From positions 558,001 through 622,000 of the forward strand of contig NZ_JACHIP010000005.1 in assembly GCF_014203275.1 (NCBI RefSeq): DNA of 64,000 bases, written 5' to 3'. This DNA is from Granulicella aggregans (lineage in GTDB: Bacteria; Acidobacteriota; Terriglobia; Terriglobales; Acidobacteriaceae). Below are positions 9,857 to 21,000 of this stretch, in pieces (position 1 is the stretch's first letter; each line of letters opens with the position of its first letter). The notes under the pieces are model-generated. The model worked only from the letters and a program-made list of their open reading frames with translations. It did not search any database and was not told the origin of the DNA. Position numbers and translations under genes: made by a program.

Positions 9857-12800
9857 ATGTCGACTCTATCGCTACTACCGCTATCGCTGCTCGAGTCTGA
9901 AGGCGCCGCGATCCTGCAACAGGCCGCGGACGCCGCACTGGGGCCGGGCGTCCTCACCGTCACCAGCGACAGCAATGGCATCTCGACGGGGCTGAAGCTT
10001 TCGACTGGCCAGACCGTCAACATCGATGATGTGACCATCGGCTCCGGCGGCCTCTCGGGCAGGATCTTCGTCGATGGGCTCGATGCGAATCCGCTCTCGG
10101 CGACGCTCTTCGACGGCTTCACCATAGGGCTTACGGCCTTCGACGTTACCCTGGCCCATGGCGGCCTCGCGCAGAGCCACATCGGCGGCCGCTTCACCGT
10201 CCCCTTTTTTACCGATCCCAGCGGCAACCCCGAGACGGTCGATGTCGAGCTCGGCTTCAAGTCCGATGGCAGCTTCTCGCTCTCGCTGGCCGCCGTCGAA
10301 ACCCAACAGAGCACCACGCCCGATGGCCTTGTCCAGTTGAAGTATGCGCTGCCCGGCGGCCTTGGTTCGGTGGAGCTTGACGTCGCCTCCTTCGAGCTCG
10401 ACCGCGCTCCCGACGGAAGCTTCAAGATCGTCATCTCCGGCAGCCTCATCATGGAGACCGAGGGCCTGCAGTGGCCCACCTTCGAGCTTCGCGGGCTCGG
10501 CATCGACAGCAAGGGCCACGTCTCGCTCGATGGCGGCTGGATCGACCTGCCCAGCCAGTGCTCGCTCGATTTCTTCGGCTTCCACGTAGCTTTGCAGAAG
10601 CTTGGCATGGGCAGCGACGCCGATGGCAAGTGGATCGGCTTCAACGGCGACATCCACCTCGTCGAAGGTCTCTCGCTCGGCGGTTCGGTGCGTGGACTCA
10701 AGATCAACCTCACCACTGGTGCGCTCTCCTTCGACGGCGTCGGCATCTCGTTCTCCATCCCCGGCGTGCTGACCATCGACGGCGAGATCGATCACATCCA
10801 CGTCGACGGCAGCTCGCAGCAGGACTTCAAGAACGCTGGCCTCCTACCGACCGTCTATGACGTAACCGACCCCAAGGGCGCGCCCGCAGGAACGGTGAAA
10901 CATGTCGATCTCTTCGCCGGCATGGTGAAGGTAGTCATCGAAGCAGCGGGTAGCCTTGAGGTCGACGCAAACTTCATCGTCGGCAACTTTGGCGGCCAGT
11001 CCGTCTTCTTCCTCGATATCGACGCCGAGCTGCCGGTCGGCATACCGCTCTTCCTCGATATCTCTCTGTACGGCCTGCAAGGCCTCGTCGCCAGTGGTCT
11101 TCAACCTGAACCCGAGCCCGACCATACCTGGTGGGAGTGGTACAAGTATCCCGCCGGGCCGGACCTCTCGGCGACGCCCGACTACAGCGCCACCGACGCG
11201 AACAAGTGGCTTGTGCCGAAGGATGGAGCCTTTGCCATCGGCGCGGGCGCGACCATCGGTACCAGCGTCGACGATGGCTTCACCGTGTCCGCAGCGATCA
11301 TGCTGATCCTGGAGTTGCCCGGGCCCATCATCTCGCTGATCGGTAAGGCCAACATCCTCTCGAAGCGGCTCGGCGGGGCATCCGAAGACGCGAACTTCGA
11401 AGCGATGGCTACCTTCGACGGCAACTCCGGAACCTTCGACCTCACTATCGACGCCCACTACGCAATCCCCATCGTGCTCGACATCGAAGCGACGGCTGAA
11501 CTGTATGTCGATGCGAACCAGGGGGAGTGGTTCTTCGCGCTCGGACTGCCGCCGCACGACAAGCGCGTCAAGGCCCGCATCTTCGACCTATTCGAGACCG
11601 ATGCATACTTCGTCGTCAGCAACTCTGGCCTGATTACCGGCACATGGACCGGCTATAAGAACTCGTGGAGCTTCGGGCCGCTCTCGGCGAGCATCGATGC
11701 CTACCTTGCAACGCTCGTCGCCATTCAATGGTCTCCGCTCCAGGTTTCGGGAGGCATCGAGCTTCACGGCGACATTCATCTCAGCGCCTTCGGCATCGGC
11801 ATCGGCCTTACAGCGGATGCGCTGCTTGAAGGGTGCGCTCCAAACCCGTTCTGGATTCACGGCGAGATCTCCGTCGAGATCGATCTTCCCTGGCCGCTGC
11901 CCAGCCCCAGCGCGACCATCTCGCTCACGTGGGGAGGAGACGACGGCAGCATACCTCCCGCGCCGCTCGCGCTCAGCCACATCGATGTAACGCTCGTCGA
12001 CCACACCGACGCGAACGACAAGCCGGCCACCGACCATTACGTGCTGCTCGCGCATCGTCCCGGCGGCCCGATGCCGGATCTTCCCGTGCAGTACGACATC
12101 CCGGGAACGGTCGCGAATCCTGACAAGCCAGGCATTCTCAACCTAACCGGCGACTCACTCACCAACTGGCAGAACCGCGTCACCGGAATCGCGCCGGAGA
12201 ACATTCTTCCGGACCTCAATCCGAACGCTCCACAACCACCTGCAGGAAGCCCCGTTCCCATCGCCCCGGTCGTGCCGCAGGACGCACACTTCACCTTAAG
12301 CTTTGCCCACCCCGTCGTGGACGGCATCGGCTTCGTCAACCTGACTACGACGCTCCCCCCGGAGTTGGTCACGGTGCAGCCTCCTCCGCCGCCGGGTCTC
12401 GTCGCCAAAGACGATATGTCGAACATCGATCCGCAGCCACCTTCGGTGCAGTTCGAGATTCTGCATAAGCTGACTGAGGTATCGCTCTACGAGTACGACG
12501 GCAGCGCGTGGAACCTGGTCTGCCATGCAACACCGCTTCCCGCTCCCAGCGATCCTCCGCCGCCCGTCGGCCCAACGTTCATGAACGGTGTCTGGGTCGT
12601 CCCACCGCCGACCAAGCAAGACCCAAGACAGGTCCAGATACAGTTGAAGGTCTTCCCGTGGCAGTTATTGCCCGGTCAGGACCACTCCGCACAGTGGAGC
12701 AGCCAGACGGCGCAGAAGACCTTCGCCACCTCGTTCACCGATCAGGGCCTGCAGTTCAGCACCAGCGGCTTCGACGCTGTCACGATCGATGGCATCAACT

Positions 12801-14989
12801 TCGGCGGCATCGTTCCCGGTCTCTTCTTCGAGCCCGACTTCAAACACGCCTCTTATTCCGTCACCATTACCTTCCCGCAGGCGATGGTCGTCACCACCAT
12901 CGTTGCGATGACTTACATGCGCGACGGCGAGTTCACCGATATCTTCTCCCCGAACTGCACGGGCGATGGCGCCGTACTTACGCCCCTTTCGAGCTTCCAA
13001 GATCCGACGACGCAGGCCTTTACCCTGAACTTCGACAGCGGCGGAAAACCGATCAGAGAGTTGACACTCTCCTCCGGATCGTTCCTGCTGCTCTACTCCC
13101 TCGAATACACCTCCGCCCCTGTGCCCATGGCGATCCTGCCCGATCCACAGTCGCTCTACGCGATCAAGTCCGTCACCCAGATCCAGGCCGGCCGCTTCAA
13201 CGGCGGCGCGCCGGACTACCAGGACATCCAACCAGGAAATCCCATCGTGGAGTTCGCCTACTTTCAAACCGCAACCGGACCGGGGACCGCCGAGATTGGT
13301 AACGTCACACCGCCGGTGCCGCCGCTTCCCGCCGGCCCTTCGACGTATCCCGTACTTTCCACAAACTGCGGCGACGGACAGACCGCTGCCAGCTTCCCGC
13401 TCGCGGGCGCACTAGGCGACCTGACGACTTACACGCAATGGTCATGGCCGCTCGATGGCTCGCTCGCCGCCTACTACGGCTACGACCTCAACGTAGAGTT
13501 CGTTGAGAGCTACGTCAACGCGCTGTACACCGCCTTCTCGTCCGGCTCGGTCGCGAACTCACTGCACTTCCGTTGTACAGACCGCAATCACAACCACACC
13601 TTACTAGTGCCGCTGGCGATCCATGTGGCGTCGATCCCGCAACAGAGCGCCCTTGTCGCCGAAGCCTTCGCTCTGCCTCTTCCGCAGATCATCTCTCCAC
13701 CTTCGACCACCGGGCGCGTCAACCTTACACGCGCTCAGGAGGCCGGATTGCAAAAGCGCTCCGCAGTCGCCCTGGACGTGACCAAAGCAAAGTTTCAGCC
13801 CGACGTGCTCCCTGACTCGGCGCGTACGACGATCAGCCCTGCTGTCTTGGCAGCTAAGTCGATAATTACCGCTCGCGGCGGCGACTCCGTGATCGCCACC
13901 ATCAATCCGATCATCGCCGGAGAACTTCTGCATCTTGCCGAGGAGCAGGCCGCTGCAGCCGCCGCGACGCAGCTATGGTTCCGTCAGCTCTATCCGAAGA
14001 CGCGCTACACGCTTGATGTAGTCGCCGGGCCGTTGCTCCGAGGCCGGGACAGAGGAGGATTGGCGGCGGTTCAAACCGGTGGCGCAGGATCGCTCGCAGC
14101 GGTGCTCACGGCGACCGACGCCATCAGCCTGCTAGCTGCGCTCAAGGCCTACTTCGCCTACGAAGACGCGCTAACCACGTTGGAGCGCGTGCAGTTCACC
14201 ACCTCGCGATACAAGACCTTCACCGACCAGATGGCGAACGCAACCGGACAACTGGCAGGCGTGGCCACCGCGACTCCGCTGCGGCACTACGCGACCGGCA
14301 TCAGCGCGCAGGACTGGATCAACACGTCGGCTGGCCTCGCGACTTACCAGACTGCGAAAGAGAACTATCTGATCGCTGTACGCAAGCTCAACGACCTCGT
14401 CGCCATCTTCAACCCACTAGCCGATAACCTACTTCCTATTCCTGGCCTCTCCGGCTCAGGAGCCGGAGACCTGGTCGTCGATCGCGCCGCTACCACCCAG
14501 ACATGGAGGCTATTTCAGCAGGCATCGAGTGCGATCTTCGATGGCCTCATCGCAGCCCTCGGCCTGCCGCAACTCGCAAGCGGCCAGAAGCCTTCGGCAG
14601 TTCCCGATACCGAGATCAGCCTCATCACGAACACCAGTGGCAATACCATCGAAGCACTGCTGATCGAAAGCCCCGAGCCCTTGCCATGGCTGCGGATCTG
14701 GCAGTGGATCCACATGACTCCTGCCTCGCCGTTTGCCGGCGGCCTGCGCGAACTCTTCATCGCGTGGAACGTCGACGGAACCCGAGGCCTGATTGTGCCG
14801 ACCGGTCAGCCGCATGGACTCTACTCGCTCGGCGTCGACTTCCAGGGCAACGTCGGCGCGCAGGCACCGTGTATCACCGTGGCTGGCGTGGCAGTTGCGG
14901 AGACCGCGACGCTCGGACCGGTATCACTCGGGCCGATACGTCGCAGGTTTCCTGTTCGGGGAGAAGTCCCTATCGAGAAGATAGGATAG
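9857..14989 (+). CDS. Giant protein of unknown function, cassette protein C (1710 aa)
   Basis: The ATG at 9857 has GAAGAAGGT just upstream. No signal peptide or clear membrane helix is visible. The first 700 residues are a long series of amphipathic beta stretches of similar flavour (for example LSFDGVGISFSIPGVLTIDG and HLSAFGIGIGLTADALLEG), with an aromatic patch DHTWWEWYKYPAGPD. From memory this resembles large bacterial proteins carrying the unexplained DUF6603, but that is unverified. The middle (about 700-1250) is proline-rich and beta-like. The C-terminal third includes a helical stretch (about 1270-1520). It is the third gene of the A-B-C unit and ends 17 bases before the convergent glycoside hydrolase gene. 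Function is not assigned. Confidence 0.8.
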   Translation: MSTLSLLPLSLLESEGAAILQQAADAALGPGVLTVTSDSNGISTGLKLSTGQTVNIDDVTIGSGGLSGRIFVDGLDANPLSATLFDGFTIGLTAFDVTLAHGGLAQSHIGGRFTVPFFTDPSGNPETVDVELGFKSDGSFSLSLAAVETQQSTTPDGLVQLKYALPGGLGSVELDVASFELDRAPDGSFKIVISGSLIMETEGLQWPTFELRGLGIDSKGHVSLDGGWIDLPSQCSLDFFGFHVALQKLGMGSDADGKWIGFNGDIHLVEGLSLGGSVRGLKINLTTGALSFDGVGISFSIPGVLTIDGEIDHIHVDGSSQQDFKNAGLLPTVYDVTDPKGAPAGTVKHVDLFAGMVKVVIEAAGSLEVDANFIVGNFGGQSVFFLDIDAELPVGIPLFLDISLYGLQGLVASGLQPEPEPDHTWWEWYKYPAGPDLSATPDYSATDANKWLVPKDGAFAIGAGATIGTSVDDGFTVSAAIMLILELPGPIISLIGKANILSKRLGGASEDANFEAMATFDGNSGTFDLTIDAHYAIPIVLDIEATAELYVDANQGEWFFALGLPPHDKRVKARIFDLFETDAYFVVSNSGLITGTWTGYKNSWSFGPLSASIDAYLATLVAIQWSPLQVSGGIELHGDIHLSAFGIGIGLTADALLEGCAPNPFWIHGEISVEIDLPWPLPSPSATISLTWGGDDGSIPPAPLALSHIDVTLVDHTDANDKPATDHYVLLAHRPGGPMPDLPVQYDIPGTVANPDKPGILNLTGDSLTNWQNRVTGIAPENILPDLNPNAPQPPAGSPVPIAPVVPQDAHFTLSFAHPVVDGIGFVNLTTTLPPELVTVQPPPPPGLVAKDDMSNIDPQPPSVQFEILHKLTEVSLYEYDGSAWNLVCHATPLPAPSDPPPPVGPTFMNGVWVVPPPTKQDPRQVQIQLKVFPWQLLPGQDHSAQWSSQTAQKTFATSFTDQGLQFSTSGFDAVTIDGINFGGIVPGLFFEPDFKHASYSVTITFPQAMVVTTIVAMTYMRDGEFTDIFSPNCTGDGAVLTPLSSFQDPTTQAFTLNFDSGGKPIRELTLSSGSFLLLYSLEYTSAPVPMAILPDPQSLYAIKSVTQIQAGRFNGGAPDYQDIQPGNPIVEFAYFQTATGPGTAEIGNVTPPVPPLPAGPSTYPVLSTNCGDGQTAASFPLAGALGDLTTYTQWSWPLDGSLAAYYGYDLNVEFVESYVNALYTAFSSGSVANSLHFRCTDRNHNHTLLVPLAIHVASIPQQSALVAEAFALPLPQIISPPSTTGRVNLTRAQEAGLQKRSAVALDVTKAKFQPDVLPDSARTTISPAVLAAKSIITARGGDSVIATINPIIAGELLHLAEEQAAAAAATQLWFRQLYPKTRYTLDVVAGPLLRGRDRGGLAAVQTGGAGSLAAVLTATDAISLLAALKAYFAYEDALTTLERVQFTTSRYKTFTDQMANATGQLAGVATATPLRHYATGISAQDWINTSAGLATYQTAKENYLIAVRKLNDLVAIFNPLADNLLPIPGLSGSGAGDLVVDRAATTQTWRLFQQASSAIFDGLIAALGLPQLASGQKPSAVPDTEISLITNTSGNTIEALLIESPEPLPWLRIWQWIHMTPASPFAGGLRELFIAWNVDGTRGLIVPTGQPHGLYSLGVDFQGNVGAQAPCITVAGVAVAETATLGPVSLGPIRRRFPVRGEVPIEKIG

Positions 14990-15006
14990 CTTCCGGTTAA
15001 CCCACA

Positions 15007-18000
15007 TCACCAGCCGATGCCAAACGCCATGTGCTGCGTATGCGAAGACTGGATCGTAGAACTGAAGCCGCTTGCGTCATCGTAGGGGAATCCGTATGCG
15101 AGTCCCTCGACGCTATGGTTGTGCCAGAACTGCGCGTAATAGTTTGCGGGTGCGGCCAGGTAGAAGTCTGCTGGCACGGTCCACTGCGCCGGAGTTTCAA
15201 CTACATGGCGATTGAACGCCGCGCAGAGTTGCACCTCGATAGCCAGCGTTCCTCCTGCCTGTGGACCACCCTTACCGTTGTTGCCGTCGTTATTGAACAC
15301 GCCATCACAAGCGAGGATCTCAGGTGTAGTCGGCTTGCCAACGACGTAGTTGCCTCCCACATACGCTCCGTTGTTCAGATTCTTCTCGACGAACTGGAAC
15401 TGCGTGGCGGTCGTGTTGCCCACAAACTCACGACTGCCATTGTTCAGCGAAAGAGTCAGGGTGTTCGTAGCAAAGTAACTCCATACCGAGTTCACATAGC
15501 TGTCGAAGTACGTGTCGTTTGCCCCGCCCGCCGCAAAGGTGTCCTTCGCGGGCGCGGGAATTCGCAGGTTCGATACCGGATTGAGATGGAAGGCAGCCGG
15601 TGTCTGCGCTGCATACTCCGCATCGATCGTTGCGACGGACTCAGTGATGCCTGTCTGTCCGTGGTTGGTCACAACCCCGGCGACATTGATCTCCGGTGTC
15701 GCGTCCCAGACATCCAGCAGCAGCGGCAAGCCGAACTGGTCGACCTGCGTTGTGTTGACGAAGATATTCGGTGTGCCGTCCGCGTTCAGACCGGTCGTGA
15801 ACTCGTACCAGTCGTAGTGCGTCTTGATGTTCGGATCGGTAGCGTTCTGCGGGTTCGCCCCGGCATATCCGAGGGGCGCTCCTGCCGGAGCAGGCATGAT
15901 CGGCATATACATCGGGGCGCCCAGTGAGATGTAGACGCGCCCCGAACTCAGCGCGGGCAGCTTCAGCAGCTTGCTCTGTGCCAGCGTGAACGAATACGCG
16001 GGGTAGCTCTTGCCGTCGGGCCCGGTCAGGTGGTTCGCTGCCGTGTTATCGGCAACACTCGCCGCATGAACTGTCCCATCTGCGCCCACCCACGAGAGTG
16101 CATTTCCGTTTGCGGGATTGTTGCCGAGCACCTCAACGAAGATCTCGCTGTCGGGGTACGCTCCATTCGTGTTGTTGTTCAGGTCCGTTCCGATTGCTCC
16201 CGGATAGGTGACCGTCGACGGATTGGCAGTGCTCACCGTCAGAACCGCCTTCGCCGAAGGTGCGGATGCGATGCCGCCACTTGAGGCGACTACAGTGAAA
16301 GCGGCTGCGTTGTCCGTTGCCGTCGTTCCAGGCGTGGTGTAGGTGGCGGCCGTTGCGCCAGTGATCGGCGTACCGTTCTTCGACCACTGATACGTCAACG
16401 GAACTGAGCCACCCGTAGCGGACGCGGTGAATGTGGCCGTCCTTCCGATGGTCGCGGTCTGGCTCACGGGCGACAAGGTGATCGTCGGCCCAGCTGCCGT
16501 GGTGACAGTTAGCGTGGCGGCGCTCGACACTATCGATCCGCCGCTGTTCTTGACGATAACGGCAAACTTGCTGCCGTTATCCGTGGCTAATGTTGACGGC
16601 GTCGTGTAAGTGGCGCCAGTTGCGCCAGAAATGGCAACGCCGTTCTTCGTCCACTGATATGTGAACGGTCCGGTGCCGCCCGCTGTGACCGAGAAGGTCG
16701 CACTCGTTCCCGCAGAGACGGTCACGCTCTTCGGCTGAGCGGAAATCGTCGGCGCGGCTGGAGTCGGAGGTGCAGTCGCCAGCGTGCCCAGGACCTGGAT
16801 ACCGTTGAACATCGGTTGATCCGCCGCGCCTCGCGTAAAGGCGATCACGATCTGGCCGTTGACCGCTGTCACGTTAGCGATGGACTTCACCACAGCGGTG
16901 AACCGGGCTTTGCCCGCCGCGGAGAAGATATCGAAGTTCTGCAGTCCTGCGACTGGAACTCCATTGATCGCTACGTTGAACTCCCTTGAACCCGCAGTCG
17001 TGAAGTACAGCTCCGCGAAGTGCAGCACCACGGTGTAGCTATTGCCCGAGACCAGGCCTCCAATGGTGAACGTCTGGTTGCCCTGGCAGGCGCTCTCATA
17101 GACCTTCTCCGGAGCGGCACTCGACGCAATCGCAGCCGGAATTGTGATGATCTGGCCGGGGTCGAACTCCGACCCGGTGGGACATATTGTGTCCGCCGCA
17201 TAGCCTGCTATCGCCGTGGGACTGCCCGCATCGATAGCAATACCGGTGGCCACAGGCACGCTCGCCACCGTTCCACCTTGTATTTCGATGCCGTTGAACA
17301 TCGGCTGATCGGCAACCCCTCTTGTGAAGGCGATCGTGATCTGGCCGTTCACTGCAACTATGTTCGCGATCGACTTCACTACTGCCGTAAATCTTGCGTT
17401 GCCGGCAGCAGCGAAGATATCGAAGTTTTGCAGCCCTGCGACTGGAGTTCCGTTGATAGCTATATCGAACTGCCTCGAGCCTGCGGTCGTGAAGTACAGC
17501 TCCGCAAAGTGCAGCACCACGGTGTAGCTGCTGCCTGAGACCAGCCCGCCGATAACATACGTCTGGTTGCCTTGGCAGGAGCTCTCATACACCTTCTCCG
17601 GCGCGGCGATCGACGCTATGCCGCTGGAAATCGTGATCGACTGGCTGGGATTGAACTCCCCACCATTGGCACACATCGCGTCTGCCGCAAAGCTCCCAAC
17701 TGCTACGGGACTGCCGGCGTCGATGGCAACCACATCGTTGCTACCGCCGCCGCCCGTGCCACCACTTGCGCTTACGGTAAGCACGGCCACGCTGCTGGTC
17801 GTAGACAAACCGCTAGCGGTCACAATCACGCTGAACTGCGCTCCGTTGTCTGCCGCGACCGTAGCCGCCGTAGTGTAAGAGCTTGCCGTTGCCCCCGTGA
17901 TCGCCACGCCGTTCCTCCGCCATTGATAGCTCAGCGTTCCAGTTCCTGTAGCCACGACACGTAAGGTCGCGCTCGTACCTGCAGTCACCGTCTGGCTAGA

Positions 18001-21000
18001 GGGCTGCGTGGTGATGACAGGCGCAGTCGCTCCGCCACCACCGGTATTGCCTCCCACAGTCAACTTCACCGCGCTGCTCGTGTTGCTTCGCTCGCCGTTC
18101 TGCACGATCACGCTGAAGGTCGAGCCGCTGTCTACCGTCGCGACCGGCTGCGTGATGTAAGTCGCGGAGGTCGCTCCGGGAATGATATTGCCGTTCTCCA
18201 GCCACTGGTAGCTTGGCGACGGCTTCCCTGTCGCAGCCACAGTGAACATCGCCGACTGCCCAACCGCAGCATTCGCAGCCAGCGGTTGAGTCTGGATCGC
18301 CGCGGCCTGCGCCGACGATGTGCCCATGGTGCAGAACGTCTCGCCCGGCCAGTTGTTCGTCACCTTCTCTTCCACACTGCCGTCGAATCCTACGATCGCA
18401 GTCTGGCTTGCGTTGTTTGGGTCGAGCGTCGAAGTCCAGGTATTCCATGCACCGGGGAAAGCCTTTGACGAATTATTGATGCCACTGATGTCGAGCGCCT
18501 CCGCCTGGGTTGGAAGCCTCATGCCGATGCTCGAGCAATACGCCGCAGCGTCGACTCCCGTGAACTGCGAACCGATGACCGGGTTGGTCTTGACCGTGCT
18601 CGTCCACGTAAGCCCAAGCAGGTTATCGACGATCAGCGCCGGGTTGCTGGCACTGACGCTATAGCGCTCTGTCGTCGCCCCAAGCTGAGGGATGTTGTAG
18701 ACCTGGAACTCCCACATCGAGTACCCGTAGTTGCCGCCTCGCACCTTCCCAAACATGCGAACGTAGCGCGCCTGGACCGTGGGGAAGGTAAGCGTCTCCG
18801 TCCCGCCCGCGCCCGAGTTGTTGGTTGTGGCGACGCTCCACACCGGGTTCGTGGTGGGATCAGCGCTGGTGTACTGGATCTGGTACTGTGCCGCGTAGGC
18901 CGCCTCCCAGGTGATGACGACCGTGTTGGACGGCTGTACCGACCCGAGATCGACCTGCAGCCACGAAGGGTCGACGCCTGCGACCGCCGATGTTGGCGGC
19001 GCGCCCGCGGTAGCCGAGCCCCATCGGCTGTTGAGATTGCCATCCACGGCGTTCTCCGCACCCAGGCAACCTGCGCCGGTAAGCGGTGGGGCGGTGGTTG
19101 CATCGTTGCAAGCGTTCTGCGTGCTGCTTGCAGTAGCCAGCTTGCCGAGTGCGAGGTTGTTCCCCGGAGGAGCCAGCGTGACCTTCGCTGCTGCGCTTGT
19201 CGCCGGAACGTTCGCTGCATTGTTCACCGTCACGGTGTACATTCCAACATTGGCCGAGCTCATCGCCGGGATCACGTAGGCGATCGCATTCGAAAGCTGC
19301 GTGTCGGCCTCGAGGATCGTCGCCTGGCCACCCTGCGGCGTGAACTGCCACTGATATGTGTACGGAGCGGAACCGGCAACGGTCGCGATCAACTTCACCG
19401 GCTGGTTCGTTGCGGCAATCTGGCTCGTAGGCTGGGTAAGGAAGCTTACGGGCGTCGCGGCATTGACCGTAATCACTGCGTTCGAAGACTGCACCTTGTT
19501 CAGCGGATTGCTCACAATCACGTAGAACGTATGCGTTCCAGCCGCTGTAAGCACCGGCGTCGTGAAGCTGTTCTGCGGGCCATTCGCTACCTGCGCGTTG
19601 TCCTCGTACCACGCGTAGTTCAGGGTCGGAGAGCCCGAAGCAACTACAGTCAGCGTCGCCGTCTGTCCCACGACAGCACTCTGCCAGGCCGGTTGCGTGG
19701 TGATGGCCGCATTCGCTGCCGCAATCACGCTGAGCGTCACTGGATTGGAGGTAACCGCGCCAAATCCGCTCGCGCTGGTGACCGTCACCATGAACGTCTC
19801 GTTGTTGTTTCCCGTCGTCGTTGCGGGCGTGGTGTAGCTCGTCGAGGTTGCACCGGCGATGGCGGTCTTCCCCGCGTACCATTGGTAGTTCAATGATCCA
19901 GAACCGCTGGCCGCGACGGTAAAGGTCGCCGGAAAGCCAGCCGTCACGGACTGACTCACCGGAGGCACGATGATGGCCGGTGGCTGCGATTGCACTGGTG
20001 GTGCGGGTGCGACAGAAGTCAGCTGAACGCTTCCAGTTGTAAGACCGGGTGCGGTTGCCGTCACGGTGACCGTACCTGGCGTGAAGGTGCTGCGAAGTGC
20101 GATCTTCGTCAGGCCACCCTCGAAGTTCAGTTCAGGATCGCCCGGCGAGTGAAAGAATGCATACGGAACGCCGTTGATGACGTTGCTGTTCGCCTCTGAG
20201 AACGCGTCCTGGTAGTAGTTCGTGAACAAGGGACTCGCGACAACCTGCTCCGTACCACCCATATACTTTGCCGGCCCGGTCACCGAGAAGGTGACGTTGT
20301 CGGCGGCTGTTGGAACGATGTTGCCCTGCGCGTCTTCAACCTCGGCCACCACAAAGGCGGCATCCGATCCATTCGACGTCCATTCGAAGCTGGTGCCATC
20401 CGGCTTCACCAGCCCGGATACCGCTTTGAGTACAATCTTGTTCTCTGCGCCCGCGGTCGTTCGCGTGTCGGTCGCGCTTGTCACCACGTTGCCGCTGTTG
20501 TCGATGCACTCAGCCGTTACCGTGCCCGCGACCCAGTTCACCATCCAATGCACCTGGCCCGGCATCACCGTCGTGCTCTGCGTCAGGTCGTTCTCCGACT
20601 GCACCGTCCACGGGTTGGGCGTCTGGTCCGCAAGCGTCGCGCCGGTCAGAGGATCCTTGTTCACACCATTGATCAGCAGTCGAACCGCGGGGCAGTTGCT
20701 GAAGGCGTTCTCCTGGATCGGAGTTCCCTGCTTGTACTCGTACGCCCTGTTCCAATGGTGCGCCAAGGCAACCACCGGCTTGATAGAAAACGGAACCCAG
20801 TTTGCCTGGTAGATGTAATAAAGCAGCTTCGGGAAACGGTTCTGGTCGACCATCGAGTATCCGAGCGATCGAACATAGTTCGACCTGTCGACCTTCTGGC
20901 CGGTCGTCGGATCGATCCTGTTGTCGACGATGTTCTGATACTCGGACCAAAGGCTTACCTCGCCCGGAGTATCGGCGAAGTACCACTGCGCCATGCCATA

